Below the pieces are notes generated by a model. The model saw nothing but the letters and a program-made list of their open reading frames with translations, had not been told where the DNA came from and ran no database searches. Source: Sphingomonas telluris (GTDB taxonomy: Bacteria > Pseudomonadota > Alphaproteobacteria > Sphingomonadales > Sphingomonadaceae). Taken from it: 64,000 nt of DNA. The stretch spans positions 1,984,001 to 2,048,000 of the forward strand of contig NZ_JAKZHW010000001.1 of the NCBI RefSeq assembly GCF_022568775.1, read 5' to 3'. Positions within the stretch are counted from its first letter, which is position 1. Each line of letters opens with the position of its first letter. This document shows, one piece after another, positions 43,566 through 51,486 of the stretch. The position numbers and the translations under genes are program-made.

Positions 43566-44068
43566 AGGTCGCTCGGCCTTAGAAGCATATCGAGGGTACC
43601 GCCGCCCGGCGCGACGTCGCTCCAGCGATCCGCGTCGAAGCGAATCTGGGCCAGCGCCGCGGTTGGAAACTTCTCCTCGGCCTCGTCCCGAAGCTCGCCT
43701 GGCGTCGCCAGCGCTAGTACGAGCTCCTGCAGTCCCGGATTGTGCCCGACGATCATTAGATGCGTGGCGTCGTCGGGCGCGTTCCTGATCGCGTCGATCA
43801 AGACGTCCGGTTCGGCCAGATAGATGCGCGCGTCCTCGGTCACCTCGAATGGCGTGCCATGGGCGTCCTGCACCCGCCTCAGCGTCTGCTTCGCCCGTTC
43901 GGCGGGACTCGCGAGCACGAGGTCCGGTTTGATCTTCCGCTTGCGCAGCTCCTTGCCGATGGCCTTGGCCGCCTTCCGCCCGCGATCGTTCAGCGGACGG
44001 TCGAAGTCCTCCAGCGATGATTCGCCCCAATCCGACTTCGCGTGTCGAAGCACGTAGAGAGTTCTCAT
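43562..44068 (-). CDS. SixA-like histidine phosphatase
   Basis: 168-residue member of the histidine phosphatase superfamily, SixA branch: YVLRHAKSDWG at the N-terminus, DRPLNDRGRKAA, SPAERAKQTLRRV and VGHNPGLQELVLAL. SixA in E. coli dephosphorylates histidine-phosphotransfer proteins. The role here is not shown. Its ATG overlaps the helicase stop (ATGA), so it is the second gene of that operon. Confidence 0.87.
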   Translation of the reverse strand: MRTLYVLRHAKSDWGESSLEDFDRPLNDRGRKAAKAIGKELRKRKIKPDLVLASPAERAKQTLRRVQDAHGTPFEVTEDARIYLAEPDVLIDAIRNAPDDATHLMIVGHNPGLQELVLALATPGELRDEAEEKFPTAALAQIRFDADRWSDVAPGGGTLDMLLRPSDL

Positions 44069-46764
44069 TCCACCAGCTCCCGAACCGGCGCGGGCGCCAG
44101 CGCCCTCGCTGCCGCGACGTGCGCGATCGCCTCGTCGAGCGGAACGCGCCGGATCGGCACGTCCGCCGGGAATGCCGTTAGCAGCCGGGATGGCATGGCA
44201 GCTGACAAAATTATGAAAGTTCCGCGATCGCCTTCGCGGCGGATCAGCCGTCCGAACGCCTGCGCCAGCCGGGCTCGAACGACGGCGTCATCATAGGCGC
44301 TGCCGCCCCCCGCCATGCGGCGTGCCGCGTGCAGCACCGTCGGTCGGGGCCAGGGCACGCGCTCCATCACGACGAGACGCAGCGATTCTCCCGGCACGTC
44401 GACGCCGTCGCGCAGCGCATCCGTTCCAAGCAAGGACGCGCGCGGATCGTCGCGGAAGATGTCGACGAGCGTCCCCGGATCGATCGGATCCACGTGCTGC
44501 GCGAGCAACGGCAGTCCGGCCCGCGCGAGCCGGTCGGCGATTCTCGAGTGAACAGTCTTCAGCCGCTGGATGGCCGTGAATAAGCCGAGAGTCCCACCGC
44601 CCGCCGCCTCGATGAGCCGAGCGTAGGCGCCCGCAAGGCCGGCAATGTCGCCTGGCTTTACGTCCTTGACGACCAACACTTCGGAGCAGGACGCGTAATC
44701 GAACGGGCTGTCCGCCTCGAAGCGGCCGATGCTGCAGTCGAGATGCGCGGCGCCGGTCCTAGCCTCGGCCCGCGCCCAGGATCCATCGCCACCGCGCAAG
44801 GTTGCCGATGTGACAAGCACGCCGTGCGCCTGCTTCAGCACTGCCCCCGCGAGCGGCTTCGAGGGATCGAGCCAGCGGCGGTGGATGGCTACATCGAACT
44901 CGCGCCCTTCCACGCGCTCGATCGCAAGCCAATCGACAAACTCGGGATCGACCGCACCACCAACTCGCCCGAGTAGCGCGATCCACGCGGACAGGATTTC
45001 CCGCCGCCAGGTCAGCCCGTTGATCGCCCCGTCGACGCGCGCCCGCGCCTGGGAATCCAGCCAGTCGGGCGCGTCTTCGAGCACGGCTTCCAGCCGGCGG
45101 GTCAGCGCCGCGAGCGGCTTCTGCAGCGCTTCCAATCCCTCCATCGCTCTGACCGCCGCAGCGACCAGCGCACCGTCGGGCTCGGCCAGCTCCGTCTCCA
45201 GTCCGTAGCCCGCGTCCTGCGCCTTGGCCCGCGCGTAGACCATGCCGCGCACTTCGCCGAGCAAGGCTTCGACGGGCCCGAACGGCGAGCCTTCGATGAT
45301 ACGCTGGAGCCATCCGTCGGACGGCAGCGACCGTGCCGCCTCGACAGCCGCGTCAAGGGCTTGAGCGCCCTCGTCGTCGTAGGATGCGACGTCCATGAGC
45401 CGCGCGGCGAGACCCCGGCGTCGTCCGCGCGACTTGCCTTCCGGACCGACGATCCAGCGCCGCATCTCGATCGCGTCCTGGCCGCCGAAGGTCACCGCGA
45501 AGGTCGAGTCTGCCGCATCGAACAGGTGGTGACCCTCGTCGAATACGATCCGCTGCGGCGCGTCTTCGCGAGCGCGTGCGGCATTGATCATGACCAACGC
45601 ATGGTTGGCGATGACGATGTCCGCTTCTCGCCCCGCGCGCTCCGCCTTCTCGATGAAGCAGCGGCGGTAGTGCGGGCAGCCGGCATAGACGCACTCCCCG
45701 CGGCGGTCGGTCAGCGCAGTCGCGCCGGCGCGGCGGAACAGGCTCGGCAGCCAGCCGGGCAAATCCCCGCCGACCATGTCGCCGTCCTTCGAGTAAGCAG
45801 CCCAGCGTCCCACCAGCTGCGCAAGAATAGCGGCGCGCCCGGAAAAGGCGCCCTGCAGAGCGTCCTCCAGGTTGAGCAGGCACAGGTAATTCTCGCGACC
45901 CTTGCGAACGACGATCTTGCGTGCCCGCTCTTCAGGGTCGGCGAAGAGGCGCGGACCCTCGGCATCTAGCTGCCGCTGCAGCGCCTTGGTGAATGTCGAC
46001 ACCCACACCGTTCCGCCCGACGCCTCGGACCAGAGCGATGCCGGAGCCAGGTAAGCAAGCGTCTTACCGATGCCCGTCCCCGCCTCCGCCAGCAGCATGT
46101 TCGGCGCGTCTTTCTGGCGGCGCGGAGCGAAGACGGACACCGACTCCTCGGCCATCGCAGTCTGCCCGGCCCGTGGCTCGGACCTTGCCCCGGTCAGGCT
46201 GCGCAACCGGTCGCGAGCCGCGGCAGGATCGACGAGGATCGTTCGGGGCGGCGGGCGGTCCGCCGCTTCTTCCCATTGCTTCAACCGCGAGAAGAGCATG
46301 CGCTCGCCACGTTCCGGCCGCTGCAATCGGGCGTTGATCAACGGCGCCCAGCCCCAGCCCATGCGGGCGAGCGACTGGTTGGAGGTCCACGCGCCTTCCC
46401 GTTCCCTCCAATCGTCTCGCTCGAGCACGTCGAGAAGTGCGCCCGCGATTGCGCGCAAGGAGTCGCCCGCTTCTGCCTCGCACTTTGGTGGCTCCAGTCC
46501 GACGGCGCGGCACATACCGGCGACAGTCGGCACGGCGAACCTTGCCGGATGAATGAAGGCGAACAGCTCCAGCAAATCGAGGCCCGACAGCTCCGGATAG
46601 CCGAGCCGCTGCCCGACCAGAGGCGCATTGAGGATGATGTGCGGGGTCTCCGCAGCTCGAGCGATCGCCTCCCCCCGGCTTGCCTCGCGCGACTCTCCTT
46701 CTCGGCCGGCAATCCAGATGCCGGCATGCGTCGCGTGAAGCGCTGGAAGAGGGAGCGGAGCCAT
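44065..46764 (-). CDS. DinG/YoaA-type ATP-dependent DNA helicase
   Basis: 899-residue XPD-like superfamily 2 helicase. Walker A (AEAGTGIGKTLAYL), an iron-sulfur cysteine cluster (CLLN upstream, then CVYAGCPHYRRC), the DEGH box (VFDEGHHLFD) and the C-terminal helicase motifs (DALRDGVDVPGESLRLVVMERVPW and QAFGRLIRREGDRG) are present. An N-terminal extension of about 210 residues before Walker A is longer than in E. coli DinG. It is probably a damage or R-loop helicase. It is co-transcribed with the SixA-like gene. Confidence 0.9.
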   Translation of the reverse strand: MAPLPLPALHATHAGIWIAGREGESREASRGEAIARAAETPHIILNAPLVGQRLGYPELSGLDLLELFAFIHPARFAVPTVAGMCRAVGLEPPKCEAEAGDSLRAIAGALLDVLERDDWREREGAWTSNQSLARMGWGWAPLINARLQRPERGERMLFSRLKQWEEAADRPPPRTILVDPAAARDRLRSLTGARSEPRAGQTAMAEESVSVFAPRRQKDAPNMLLAEAGTGIGKTLAYLAPASLWSEASGGTVWVSTFTKALQRQLDAEGPRLFADPEERARKIVVRKGRENYLCLLNLEDALQGAFSGRAAILAQLVGRWAAYSKDGDMVGGDLPGWLPSLFRRAGATALTDRRGECVYAGCPHYRRCFIEKAERAGREADIVIANHALVMINAARAREDAPQRIVFDEGHHLFDAADSTFAVTFGGQDAIEMRRWIVGPEGKSRGRRRGLAARLMDVASYDDEGAQALDAAVEAARSLPSDGWLQRIIEGSPFGPVEALLGEVRGMVYARAKAQDAGYGLETELAEPDGALVAAAVRAMEGLEALQKPLAALTRRLEAVLEDAPDWLDSQARARVDGAINGLTWRREILSAWIALLGRVGGAVDPEFVDWLAIERVEGREFDVAIHRRWLDPSKPLAGAVLKQAHGVLVTSATLRGGDGSWARAEARTGAAHLDCSIGRFEADSPFDYASCSEVLVVKDVKPGDIAGLAGAYARLIEAAGGGTLGLFTAIQRLKTVHSRIADRLARAGLPLLAQHVDPIDPGTLVDIFRDDPRASLLGTDALRDGVDVPGESLRLVVMERVPWPRPTVLHAARRMAGGGSAYDDAVVRARLAQAFGRLIRREGDRGTFIILSAAMPSRLLTAFPADVPIRRVPLDEAIAHVAAARALAPAPVRELVE

Positions 46765-46808
46765 TGCGGCCGACTATAAGGCGTGCGAACGAAAGTGGAA
46801 CGGGTCGG

Positions 46809-47816
46809 TCAGCGCGAAAGGGCTTGAACGAGCAACGCCTTGACCCGCGCGACCAGCTCCGGCGTCCGCCGGCCGAGAATCCCGCGCGCCTGCTCGGGCA
46901 AATGCTCGACCGGGTCGCCGTCATCGCCGAAGACGTAGTGATTGAAGAAAATCCGCCACCGCTCGCGTTCTTTTGGCGGCAGATCCTTCAGCGTAATCAC
47001 CGCATGATAGAGCGCGTTGCGCGGCGACAGATGCGGCGGATCGCCCGCTCGCCACCAGAAATTCACCATCGCTCCGATCTCGTCGAGCGACGAGACCGCA
47101 TGCCACCACAGGCTCGGAAGATAGAGCGCGTCTCCGGGCGCGAGCTCGACCGTTTCGGCCACCTGCAACGCCTCCCGGAATCGCGGGTGCCGCTCGAAAT
47201 CGGGATTGTCCAGATCGACCAGGCTCGTCGGCTGTCCCGCCAGCGTGAAGTCGAGCGGGCCGACGTACAGGTTCTTGAGCTGCTCCGTCGGAAACAAAGT
47301 GAATCGCCGTCGCCCGGCGATCACGCAGGCGAGGTTCTGCGGCAGGTCCCAGTGCGGCGCGACCCGCGTGCGGTTGCCGAGCCAAAGCGAGATCAATGTC
47401 TCCCGGCTCTTGTCGAGCAGCGGCACTCCGATGTCGGGCATCAGCCCCGGCAGATGCTTCCGGATAGGAATGCCGCCCGCGTACATCGAATAAGGCGCAT
47501 CATGCCCGCGCTGGCGCATCAGCAGATCGAGCAATTGCCCGACCGTCGCGAGCCGCCGCTCGTGATTGTAGCCGTCGAACGCCTCGTTGTAGCCGAAGCG
47601 GCCGCCGATCTCGGGCGCTCCGAACCACGCCTCGAACGGCTCCTCGCTGGCGACGCCGCGAAGATAGTCGGCCAGCGCTTCGTAGCCTTGACGCGCGGCC
47701 TGCACCGCCGGCCAATCGGCGACGAGGCCGCGGAGCACCGCCGGCCTGCCGCGCGGCACGACCATAGTGTCGAACCGTTCGCGGTTCACGTCGTGGAATT
47801 CGGCGACGGGCTGCAC
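46809..47816 (-). CDS. JmjC/cupin-8-type Fe(II)/2-oxoglutarate oxygenase-like protein
   Basis: 335 residues with a JmjC-like cupin core. Iron-binding H155-x-D157 (VAPHWDLPQN) and a distal histidine in LPSLWWHAVSS are visible. FIH-type bacterial relatives hydroxylate ribosomal or other proteins, or small molecules. N-terminal residues 1-40 (GRPAVLRGLVADWPAV) also match the cupin-8 pattern. The substrate is unknown. It is divergent from lysS. Confidence 0.85.
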   Translation of the reverse strand: MQPVAEFHDVNRERFDTMVVPRGRPAVLRGLVADWPAVQAARQGYEALADYLRGVASEEPFEAWFGAPEIGGRFGYNEAFDGYNHERRLATVGQLLDLLMRQRGHDAPYSMYAGGIPIRKHLPGLMPDIGVPLLDKSRETLISLWLGNRTRVAPHWDLPQNLACVIAGRRRFTLFPTEQLKNLYVGPLDFTLAGQPTSLVDLDNPDFERHPRFREALQVAETVELAPGDALYLPSLWWHAVSSLDEIGAMVNFWWRAGDPPHLSPRNALYHAVITLKDLPPKERERWRIFFNHYVFGDDGDPVEHLPEQARGILGRRTPELVARVKALLVQALSR

Positions 47817-47863
47817 CGTGCGAGAGGTAGCAGCGGGGGTATTGCTTCGCTAGGAGCGGCCCG

Positions 47864-49450
47864 ATGACCGAAATGGATGCAATCCGCGAGGCGGCACTCG
47901 TCTCGAAGGCGTGGCCTTACGAAGAAGCGCGCAAGTTGCTGAAGCGCTGGCCCGACGGCAAGCCCAACGGCGAGCCGATGATCTTCGAGACTGGATACGG
48001 TCCGTCGGGCCTCCCGCACATCGGCACGTTCAACGAGGTCGCGCGCACGACCTTCGTCCGCCAGGCGTATGAGGAATTGACCGGCGGAGCGCCGACGCGG
48101 CTGATCGCCTTCACCGACGACATGGACGGCCTGCGCAAGGTGCCGGACAATGTGCCGGAGCAGGAGATGCTCGCGCAGCATCTCGGCAAGCCGCTCACGC
48201 AGATTCCGGATCCGTTCGGCAGCCACGAGAGCTTTGCGCATCACAATAATGCGATGCTGCGTCACTTCCTCGACCGCTTCGGGTTCGACTACGACTTCCT
48301 GTCGGCGACCGAATGCTATTCGAGCGGCCGCTTCGACGAGATCATCCGCCAGGTCCTGCGTAACTGGGACGGTGTCATGGGCGTCATGCTCCCGACCCTT
48401 CGCGAGGAGCGGCGTCAGACCTATTCGCCGATCCTCCCCGTCTCGCCCTCTTCGGGCAAGGTGCTGCAGGTCCCGGTTCAGGTGATCGATGCCGAGGAGG
48501 GATTGATCGCGTTCGAAGATGAAGAGGGGCGCGTTCAGCAGTCCGCACTCGGCGGAAACGCCAAGCTCCAGTGGAAGGTCGACTGGGCCGCCCGCTGGGT
48601 CGCGCTCGGCGTGGATTATGAAATGGCCGGCAAAGACCTGATCGACAGCGTCACCCAGTCGTCGAAGATCGCCCGCGTGCTGGGCGGACGGCCCCCTGAG
48701 GGCTTCAACTATGAGATGTTCCTCGACGAGAAGGGCGAGAAGATCTCCAAATCGAAGGGCAACGGGCTCAGCCTCGAGGAGTGGCTTCGCTACGGCAGCG
48801 AGCCGAGCCTCGCCTTCTACATCTATCGCGAGCCGAAGAAGGCGAAGAGCCTGCACCTCGGCCTGATCCCGCGCGCGGTAGACGAGTACTGGCAGTTCCG
48901 CGGCAATTACGCCGGCCAGCCGACCGAGCAGCGGCTCGGCAACCCGGTGCATCACATTCACAATGGCCGCATACCCGCGCCGGAAAGCCTGCCCCTCACC
49001 TACGGCCTGCTGCTGAACCTCGTCAGCCTGCCGGGCGTGCACGACAAGGAAACGGCGTGGCGGTTCGTGCAGCGCTACGCGCCGGATACGTCGCCCGACA
49101 CGCACGCCGAGCTCGACGAGCTGATCGGCCTTGCCGTCAACTATGCCCGCGACTTCGTGGTCCCGACTCTGAAGCGCCGACCCCCGAACGAGGTCGAGGT
49201 CGCCGCGCTCAAGGATCTCGACGCCGAGTTGGCGAAGCTACCGGGCGACGCCGACGGAGAAGCCATCCAGAACATCGTGTTCGAGGTCGGCAAGCGCCAT
49301 CCGTTCGAGAGCCTGCGCGGCTGGTTCCAGGCGCTTTACGAGACGCTTCTCGGATCGAGCCAGGGCCCGCGCATGGGCAGCTTCATTGCGCTCTATGGAA
49401 TCGACAACAGCCGCCGGCTGATCGCGGAAGCGCTGGCGAAGCCCGCCTAG
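47864..49450 (+). CDS. lysS: Lysyl-tRNA synthetase, class I
   Basis: 528-residue class I enzyme charging tRNA-Lys, the form used by alphaproteobacteria and archaea instead of the class II LysS/LysU. The HIGH-like PSGLPHIGTF (H52) and KMSKS-like KISKSKGNG motifs are clear. AGGAGC precedes the ATG. The end overlaps a small exported-protein gene on the opposite strand. Confidence 0.96.
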   Translation: MTEMDAIREAALVSKAWPYEEARKLLKRWPDGKPNGEPMIFETGYGPSGLPHIGTFNEVARTTFVRQAYEELTGGAPTRLIAFTDDMDGLRKVPDNVPEQEMLAQHLGKPLTQIPDPFGSHESFAHHNNAMLRHFLDRFGFDYDFLSATECYSSGRFDEIIRQVLRNWDGVMGVMLPTLREERRQTYSPILPVSPSSGKVLQVPVQVIDAEEGLIAFEDEEGRVQQSALGGNAKLQWKVDWAARWVALGVDYEMAGKDLIDSVTQSSKIARVLGGRPPEGFNYEMFLDEKGEKISKSKGNGLSLEEWLRYGSEPSLAFYIYREPKKAKSLHLGLIPRAVDEYWQFRGNYAGQPTEQRLGNPVHHIHNGRIPAPESLPLTYGLLLNLVSLPGVHDKETAWRFVQRYAPDTSPDTHAELDELIGLAVNYARDFVVPTLKRRPPNEVEVAALKDLDAELAKLPGDADGEAIQNIVFEVGKRHPFESLRGWFQALYETLLGSSQGPRMGSFIALYGIDNSRRLIAEALAKPA

Positions 49451-49692
49451 GGCTGGAAAGCGCGGCGCGCGGCACCGAGCATCGGTACGTCGCCGAAGGC
49501 TCCGCTGTCGGTCACGACAATGACGGTCGACGCCTTGACGTGCGACTGCGCTGCCGCCCTGGCCCTCGCCTCTGCATAGGGGCAGCCCTTCGCGTGGGTC
49601 TGCGTGGACGCGACCGGACGCTGCTGGGCCGCGAGGGGAGCGACCCAGCAGAGTGCGATCAGAAGAAGCAACTTACGCGGAAGCGTAGACAT
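49447..49692 (-). CDS. Small exported protein
   Basis: 81 residues. A signal peptide (PRKLLLLIALCWVAPLAAQ) is followed by a short mature part with one cysteine (KGCPYAEARARAAAQ) and no recognised motif. A GAAGGG site directly precedes the ATG at 49692. A near-copy of the palindrome found in front of the Lrp-type regulator lies 72-86 bases upstream, so the two are probably co-regulated. Confidence 0.7.
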   Translation of the reverse strand: MSTLPRKLLLLIALCWVAPLAAQQRPVASTQTHAKGCPYAEARARAAAQSHVKASTVIVVTDSGAFGDVPMLGAARRAFQP

Positions 49693-49763
49693 CACCCTTC
49701 TCCTCGATGGCCCGAGTATACGCTGCCCGGCGGACGAATTATCGGCAAATTCGACCAACGGCC

Positions 49764-49778
49764 TGCCAGAATTTGGCA
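49764..49778. promoter_or_regulatory. Lrp-type operator copy 2 (TGCCAGAATTTGGCA)
   Basis: 15-base palindrome with one mismatch in its arms, differing at two central bases from the perfect palindrome at 50981. It lies 72 bases upstream of the small exported-protein start and just past the S41 peptidase stop. No other function is evident at this position. Confidence 0.6.
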
Positions 49779-49788
49779 AGGCGCAGGA

Positions 49789-50901
49789 TCAACGGGCACG
49801 CACCTTGTCCTTGTGTACAGGCTCCAGCGGAACTTCGGTCGCGTCGATCCGGACGGCGTCGGCATGCGACAGGCCGGCCTTCTCCAGGGCGACGACGAGC
49901 GCCTGCTTCGGGTCGACGGCGAGGTCCGGCGCAACACCCGCACCCTCCCAATCCTGGCCCGTCTTGATGTCGTAGGTTCGGCCGACCGGCATCCAGACGG
50001 TGAAATGATCGCCGACGGGTCCGGGACCGCCGAAGTGATTGGCGCCAGCGGTTGCCTCGCCGATCAGGGTCGCCCGGCCCGTGCTCTTGAAGGCCAGCGC
50101 AAAATGTTCGCCCGCAGAGGCCGTGGCGTTCGACGTCAGCACATAGATCTTCGCGTCGCGCAGCGGCGTTGCCTGACCCGGCACCGCGTAATGCGTGGCC
50201 GTGATGCGCGCGTCGTCCTTCGCGAACTCCAGCGTCGGCGCCTCGCCGAACGGCGACCCGAACTTGTCGTAGATTGCCCGCGACATCTCCATCCGCACGA
50301 GCGGAGTCTTCTCCGCGAACAGGTACGGGAAGATCACGTCCATCTCACCGAGCCGGCCGCCGTGATGGTTGCGCAGATCGAAGATCATGGCCTTCGCGGT
50401 GCTGTGATCGCGCATGAAGGCCTTGAAGGCCGCAATCTCATCATCGGTCGAGAAGAAGGCGCTCGGCCGGATGTAGGCAACGCCCGGAGCAAGCCATTTC
50501 GCGGACTGGATGAGCTTGGGGAAATCGCTCGGTGGGCCGCTGTTGCCGCCAGCAGGCTCGGGTTCGGTCACCGACAGGTGCAAGTGCCCATCCTTGTGCG
50601 TGGCCATGAGATCGTCGGTGATGAGCTTGGCCAGATCCCCGCGCGTGCCCTTGTCATAGCGGCCCGCTGCAGCATTGGCGCGAAGCATTTCGGCATATTG
50701 CCTGCCCTGCTCGGGAATAACGAACTTGCCGGTCAGCTCGTCGGCGAGCGTGTCAGCGACTTTTCGACCCTCGCCGGGCTCAAGGACAGCAGCGCGAAGC
50801 TGGTCTGCCGAAAGCGTCGAGGGTGCGGCGGGCGCCTGCGCAAGCAAAGGTGCAGCGGCGCAGCATGCGGCGCCGGCCAGGAACAAGGACTTTAACAGCA
50901 T
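49789..50901 (-). CDS. Exported S41-family serine peptidase/protease-like protein
   Basis: 370 residues with a signal peptide (LFLAGAACCAAAPLLAQ). The C-terminal-processing protease-type core is present: VAYIRPSAFFS, MIFDLRNHHGGRLGEM and the catalytic serine region TSNATASAGEHFALAF, with GRATLIGEATAGA carrying conserved residues. No PDZ domain is obvious. It is divergent from an Lrp/AsnC regulator whose operator lies between them. Confidence 0.85.
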   Translation of the reverse strand: MLLKSLFLAGAACCAAAPLLAQAPAAPSTLSADQLRAAVLEPGEGRKVADTLADELTGKFVIPEQGRQYAEMLRANAAAGRYDKGTRGDLAKLITDDLMATHKDGHLHLSVTEPEPAGGNSGPPSDFPKLIQSAKWLAPGVAYIRPSAFFSTDDEIAAFKAFMRDHSTAKAMIFDLRNHHGGRLGEMDVIFPYLFAEKTPLVRMEMSRAIYDKFGSPFGEAPTLEFAKDDARITATHYAVPGQATPLRDAKIYVLTSNATASAGEHFALAFKSTGRATLIGEATAGANHFGGPGPVGDHFTVWMPVGRTYDIKTGQDWEGAGVAPDLAVDPKQALVVALEKAGLSHADAVRIDATEVPLEPVHKDKVRAR

Positions 50902-50980
50902 CGATACGCTCCACTGTGTTGTATGACTAATACAGTATCGCAATCGATGCGCAAGATGTGTGCAATTTTGCTGCGACTGC

Positions 50981-50995
50981 TGCCAAATTTTGGCA
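50981..50995. promoter_or_regulatory. Lrp-type operator copy 1 (TGCCAAATTTTGGCA)
   Basis: Perfect 15-base palindrome (TGCCAAA-T-TTTGGCA), 11 bases before the start of the Lrp/AsnC-type regulator and 79 bases from the divergent S41 peptidase start. Its position is suited to autoregulation and to control of the peptidase. Confidence 0.65.
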
Positions 50996-51006
50996 AGAGA
51001 GGCACG

Positions 51007-51486
51007 ATGCTCGACAGGTTCGATCTGGCGCTCCTCAACGAGGTGCAGCGCGATGATGGACAGACAGCCGATTCGCTGGCGGAGCGGATTCCGCTGTCGC
51101 CCTCGGCGATCGCCCGTCGGTTGCGCCGGCTTCGTTCCAGCGGCTTCATCGCGAGGACCATAGCGCTGCTTTCGCCCCGGCTGACTGAAAGGAGGCTGCG
51201 CGCGATCGTCCTGCTGCAGCTCAGCGAGCATGCCGATCTTAAAGGGAAGGACGCGCTGGAGAAGCGCCTGAGCGCCTCGCCCTGCGTGCAATATTGCTAC
51301 GAGATCGCCGGGCCCCACGACATGATCGCGCTGTTCGACTGCGAAAGCATGTCGCAGTTCAACGCCGTCGCAGATGAACTGCTCGCCTCTTCGCCGACGG
51401 TGCGCCGGTACGAGACGCACTTCGTCAAACGCGAAGTGAAGTTCGCTCCATTCGCCGAGCTGGACGCCGGCGATCTCGCCGGCTGA
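51007..51486 (+). CDS. Lrp/AsnC-family transcriptional regulator
   Basis: 159 residues. The N-terminal HTH (LDRFDLALLNEVQRDDGQT, then LSPSAIARRLRRLRSSGFI) is followed by the RAM effector domain (VLLQLSEHADLKGKDAL, then CYEIAGPHDMIALFDCES). The ATG at 51007 with GAGAGG upstream fits the family's N-terminus; an ATG 84 bases earlier would run through the operator. It probably responds to an amino acid and controls the peptidase, itself and the small exported protein (inference from shared operators). Confidence 0.9.
   Translation: MLDRFDLALLNEVQRDDGQTADSLAERIPLSPSAIARRLRRLRSSGFIARTIALLSPRLTERRLRAIVLLQLSEHADLKGKDALEKRLSASPCVQYCYEIAGPHDMIALFDCESMSQFNAVADELLASSPTVRRYETHFVKREVKFAPFAELDAGDLAG

Noticed and set aside
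47786..49105. 439-codon open frame on the minus strand
   Set aside because: Antisense to lysS.
50923..51006. Longer N-terminus for the Lrp-type regulator
   Set aside because: Would translate through the palindromic operator and add a non-conserved segment; the ATG at 51007 has a ribosome site and fits the family.
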